Origin: Gemmatimonadota bacterium
Lineage (GTDB): Bacteria; Gemmatimonadota; Gemmatimonadetes; Gemmatimonadales; Gemmatimonadaceae
Assembly: GCA_023249395.1 (NCBI GenBank)
Contig: JAHFCS010000006.1
Coordinates: forward strand, 12,718-20,150
Length of the DNA stretch: 7,433 bases
Direction of reading: 5' to 3'
The notes under the pieces were generated by a model, which did not search any database, was not told where the DNA came from, and saw only the letters and a list, made by a program, of their open reading frames with translations. Position 1 is the first letter of the stretch; every line of letters begins with the position of its first letter. A program made the translations under genes and the position numbers. Shown here piece after piece: positions 5,240-7,433 of this stretch.

Positions 5240-7433
5240 TTATTTGTTCAGAAGTGGTATAGCCTCCATCTTCTTGGCGGCGAGCGACGAGTTGAGCCCG
5301 GCGAGCTCGCGCGCCAGCCAGGCATCGTAGTCGCGGACGATATCTGCCAGCTCGCGCCCGATCGCCTCGGTCCGATCGATCTGCATCTGCGACGGTCGTC
5401 CGTCGTAGCCGTTCACAGATCCATAGAGGTCGGCGAGATTCTCACGCAGCCGCTCCTCGCCGGTAATCATGCCGCCCTCCTTCGTCGCGACGATCTTCTT
5501 CCGAAGGACATCAACTGCATTCGATGCCGAACGGAGTCGCGCCGCCAGTGGATCGCCGGCCGGCAACCCAGACGCCCTGCTCTCGAGCGCCAGTCGCACG
5601 CCGTTTATCCGATTCACGGCGAACGACATCTCACCCAGCATCGTCGCGAGCTTCTGGGACAGCTCGAACTGAGCTTTTCGGTCGGCTGGCGAGTGGGTCT
5701 CCCGCGGATCGGGAATTACCGTGAGCGGCATCGAATACACGTCCTTGTCCTTCGTCATCTGCACGGTGTAGGTCCCCGGCAGGAGACGCGGTCCGACGAT
5801 CGCGCCGCCCGCCGCGCTCGCCGCGGGCGGCACTGTCGGCGCCTTGAGGCGCATCGACCACGTCACTCGGCTTAAGCCTCGCCGTTTCGTGCTCGGCAGC
5901 GTAGCGACCACGGCGCCGGCCGAGTCGAGCACCTCGAGCTTCATGTCGCCGAAGATGTGGCGCTTCTGCAGGTAGTACGTGATCACTGCGTCGTCAGGAG
6001 GGTTCGGGCCGGAGAATGCAGCATCGCCGTTCACCCATCCGCCGAATGCGCCAATGCGCTGAACAGTCGGTCGCGCCTTCATGAATGCAACGTTGCTGGC
6101 GAGCGTCGCCGGCGTCAGCTCCCGGAGTGGCGTGATGTCGTCAACGATCCAGATCCCACGGCCATGTGTTGCGATCACCAGATCGTTGTCGCGGGGATGT
6201 ATCGCGAGATCGCGAACAGCCACCGCGGGAAGATTTCCGCCCTTGTACCGCGCCCACCGCGCTCCGCCGTCGAGCGATACCCAGAGGCCGAGCTCGGTAC
6301 CAAGAAAGAGGAGATCGCGATTGACGAGATCTTCCTTGATGACGTGGGCATATCCGTGGACGCCCGCATCCGCCGCAACGAGCGGAGTCCATGTCTTTCC
6401 GTAGTCAGCCGACCTATACGCGTACGACCGCATGTCACCGAAGGTGTGACGGTCGAACGTCGCGTACACCATGCCGTCGGCAAAATGGCTCGCCTCGATT
6501 GACGATACCCACGAGTTCTTCGGTAGTCCCCTGATGTTGGCCGTCACATTGGTCCATGTCTTCCCGTCATCGCGCGAGAGCTGGACGTTGCCGTCGTCCG
6601 TCCCCACCCAGATCAGGCTCGCGTTCCGCGGCGACTCCGCGATCGCGTAGATCGTCGTGTGCATCTCAGCCGCCGAGTTGTCGACGGTCACGCCGCCGGA
6701 CTGCTCCTGCTTCTGTTTTTCCGGATCATTCGTTGTGAGATCGCCGGAGATCCGGTCCCAGGTCTGCCCGAAGTCGCGCGAACGGAAGAGGAACTGAGAT
6801 CCGATGTAGACAGTCCCTTTGTTGGTCGGGCTGATGTGTATCGGTGTGTTCCAGTTGAACCGCAGTTTGCCTTCCTTGTAGCGCGGCAGAGGCTGCACGG
6901 GGCGAACCTCGTGCGTGATGCGGTTCACTCTTCCGATATAGCCGCCCTGTGATTCCGCGTAGATGTACGTCGGATCGGATGGGTCGGCGAACATCCAGAA
7001 TCCGTCGCCGCCGTACATGTTCTCCCACCTGCTGTTGGTGATGCCACCGGGATACTCGGAGTCGCCAACCCACGAGCTGTTGTCCTGGAGTCCGCCGTAA
7101 ACATGGTATGGACGGTCCATGTCCACGCTCACGTGGTAGAACTGGGAGACGGGGAGGTTCTCGCCCTTCCACCATTTGTTGCCGGAGTCGTAGGAATACC
7201 AGATGCCGCCGTCATCACCGGTAATCACGTGGTCGCTGTTGAGCGGATCGATCCAGACGTCATGAAAGTCTCCGTGCGCACCGCCGGAGATGTTGCTGAA
7301 GCTCGCGCCGCCGTCGGAGCTGAAGACGAGCGGTCCGTCGGGCTTGTAGACGCGGTTCTCATTCTTCGGATCGACGATGAGGTTGGCGAAGTAGAACGGA
7401 CGCCAGATCATTGACTGGCTTCGGTCGCGAGCC
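5240..7433 (-). CDS. Asp-box (BNR/sortilin-like) beta-propeller protein, N-terminus outside the window
   Basis: At least 730 residues are encoded. The first Met in view is at 7411, but the frame stays open to the edge (7 more whole codons), and the sequence there is already inside a propeller, so the true start lies beyond the window. Counting from that Met, at least six Asp-box hairpins (S-x-D-x-G-x-x-W/F) are visible: SSDGGASF (31), SYDSGNKW (73), SRDFGQTW (211), SRDDGKTW (279), SADYGKTW (334) and SLDGGARW (379). Such repeats form sortilin/VPS10-like or sialidase-like propellers. Databases often label such proteins glycosyl hydrolase, but no catalytic residues can be assigned. Residues about 480-590 look like a FlgD/Ig-like beta domain, ending in LLPGTYTVQM, and 595-723 are mainly helical. 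These proteins are usually exported; the signal peptide would be in the missing part. The TAA stop directly abuts the peptidase stop. The role is unknown, perhaps extracellular binding or protein handling. Confidence 0.88.
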   Translation of the reverse strand, partial: ARDRSQSMIWRPFYFANLIVDPKNENRVYKPDGPLVFSSDGGASFSNISGGAHGDFHDVWIDPLNSDHVITGDDGGIWYSYDSGNKWWKGENLPVSQFYHVSVDMDRPYHVYGGLQDNSSWVGDSEYPGGITNSRWENMYGGDGFWMFADPSDPTYIYAESQGGYIGRVNRITHEVRPVQPLPRYKEGKLRFNWNTPIHISPTNKGTVYIGSQFLFRSRDFGQTWDRISGDLTTNDPEKQKQEQSGGVTVDNSAAEMHTTIYAIAESPRNASLIWVGTDDGNVQLSRDDGKTWTNVTANIRGLPKNSWVSSIEASHFADGMVYATFDRHTFGDMRSYAYRSADYGKTWTPLVAADAGVHGYAHVIKEDLVNRDLLFLGTELGLWVSLDGGARWARYKGGNLPAVAVRDLAIHPRDNDLVIATHGRGIWIVDDITPLRELTPATLASNVAFMKARPTVQRIGAFGGWVNGDAAFSGPNPPDDAVITYYLQKRHIFGDMKLEVLDSAGAVVATLPSTKRRGLSRVTWSMRLKAPTVPPAASAAGGAIVGPRLLPGTYTVQMTKDKDVYSMPLTVIPDPRETHSPADRKAQFELSQKLATMLGEMSFAVNRINGVRLALESRASGLPAGDPLAARLRSASNAVDVLRKKIVATKEGGMITGEERLRENLADLYGSVNGYDGRPSQMQIDRTEAIGRELADIVRDYDAWLARELAGLNSSLAAKKMEAIPLLNK

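Noticed and set aside
5957..6502. + strand open frame of 181 codons inside the Asp-box gene region
   Set aside because: It is antisense to a gene with multiple clear Asp-box repeats, shows no recognisable domain, and has shadow-like composition.

Overview
The window looks like chromosomal DNA from a GC-rich bacterium. The gene set would fit Gemmatimonadota or a related soil phylum: a long secreted Asp-box (BNR/sortilin-like) protein, an M23 peptidase with a beta-rich N-terminal part, and a lipid operon with a Tam41-like enzyme. That assignment is a guess from gene content and was not computed. No RNA genes, CRISPR arrays, insertion sequences or phage genes were seen.

Layout: (1) Bases 1-45 hold the last 14 codons of a + strand gene that enters from the left. 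(2) Bases 62-3991, read leftward, form a tight four-gene operon: a PlsY-like glycerol-3-phosphate acyltransferase; a fused GNAT acyl/acetyltransferase plus class V PLP aminotransferase; a Tam41-type phosphatidate cytidylyltransferase (CDP-diacylglycerol synthase); and a CDP-alcohol phosphatidyltransferase of the inositol-phosphate-synthase type. With the starts chosen here, all three junctions are 4-base stop/start overlaps (GTGA, GTGA, ATGA). (3) Bases 3992-4240 are a divergent intergenic region with a ribosome binding site for each side and a near-perfect 18-bp inverted repeat. (4) Bases 4241-5239 encode, rightward, an exported LytM/M23 zinc metallopeptidase. (5) Bases 5240 to the right edge, read leftward, encode a large Asp-box beta-propeller protein whose N-terminus lies outside the window. 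It converges on the peptidase gene with no bases between the two stop codons.

Working together: three of the four operon genes map onto a membrane phospholipid route. PlsY makes lysophosphatidate, the Tam41-like enzyme would convert phosphatidate to CDP-diacylglycerol, and the CDP-alcohol phosphatidyltransferase would attach a polar headgroup. No PlsC (second acylation) is visible. The GNAT-aminotransferase fusion is the unknown. Its place inside the operon, with translationally coupled neighbours, suggests that it makes or modifies the headgroup or an amino-containing lipid. This is the most interesting system in the window: a possible dedicated pathway for an unusual phospholipid that uses a CDP-DAG synthase family best known from mitochondria.
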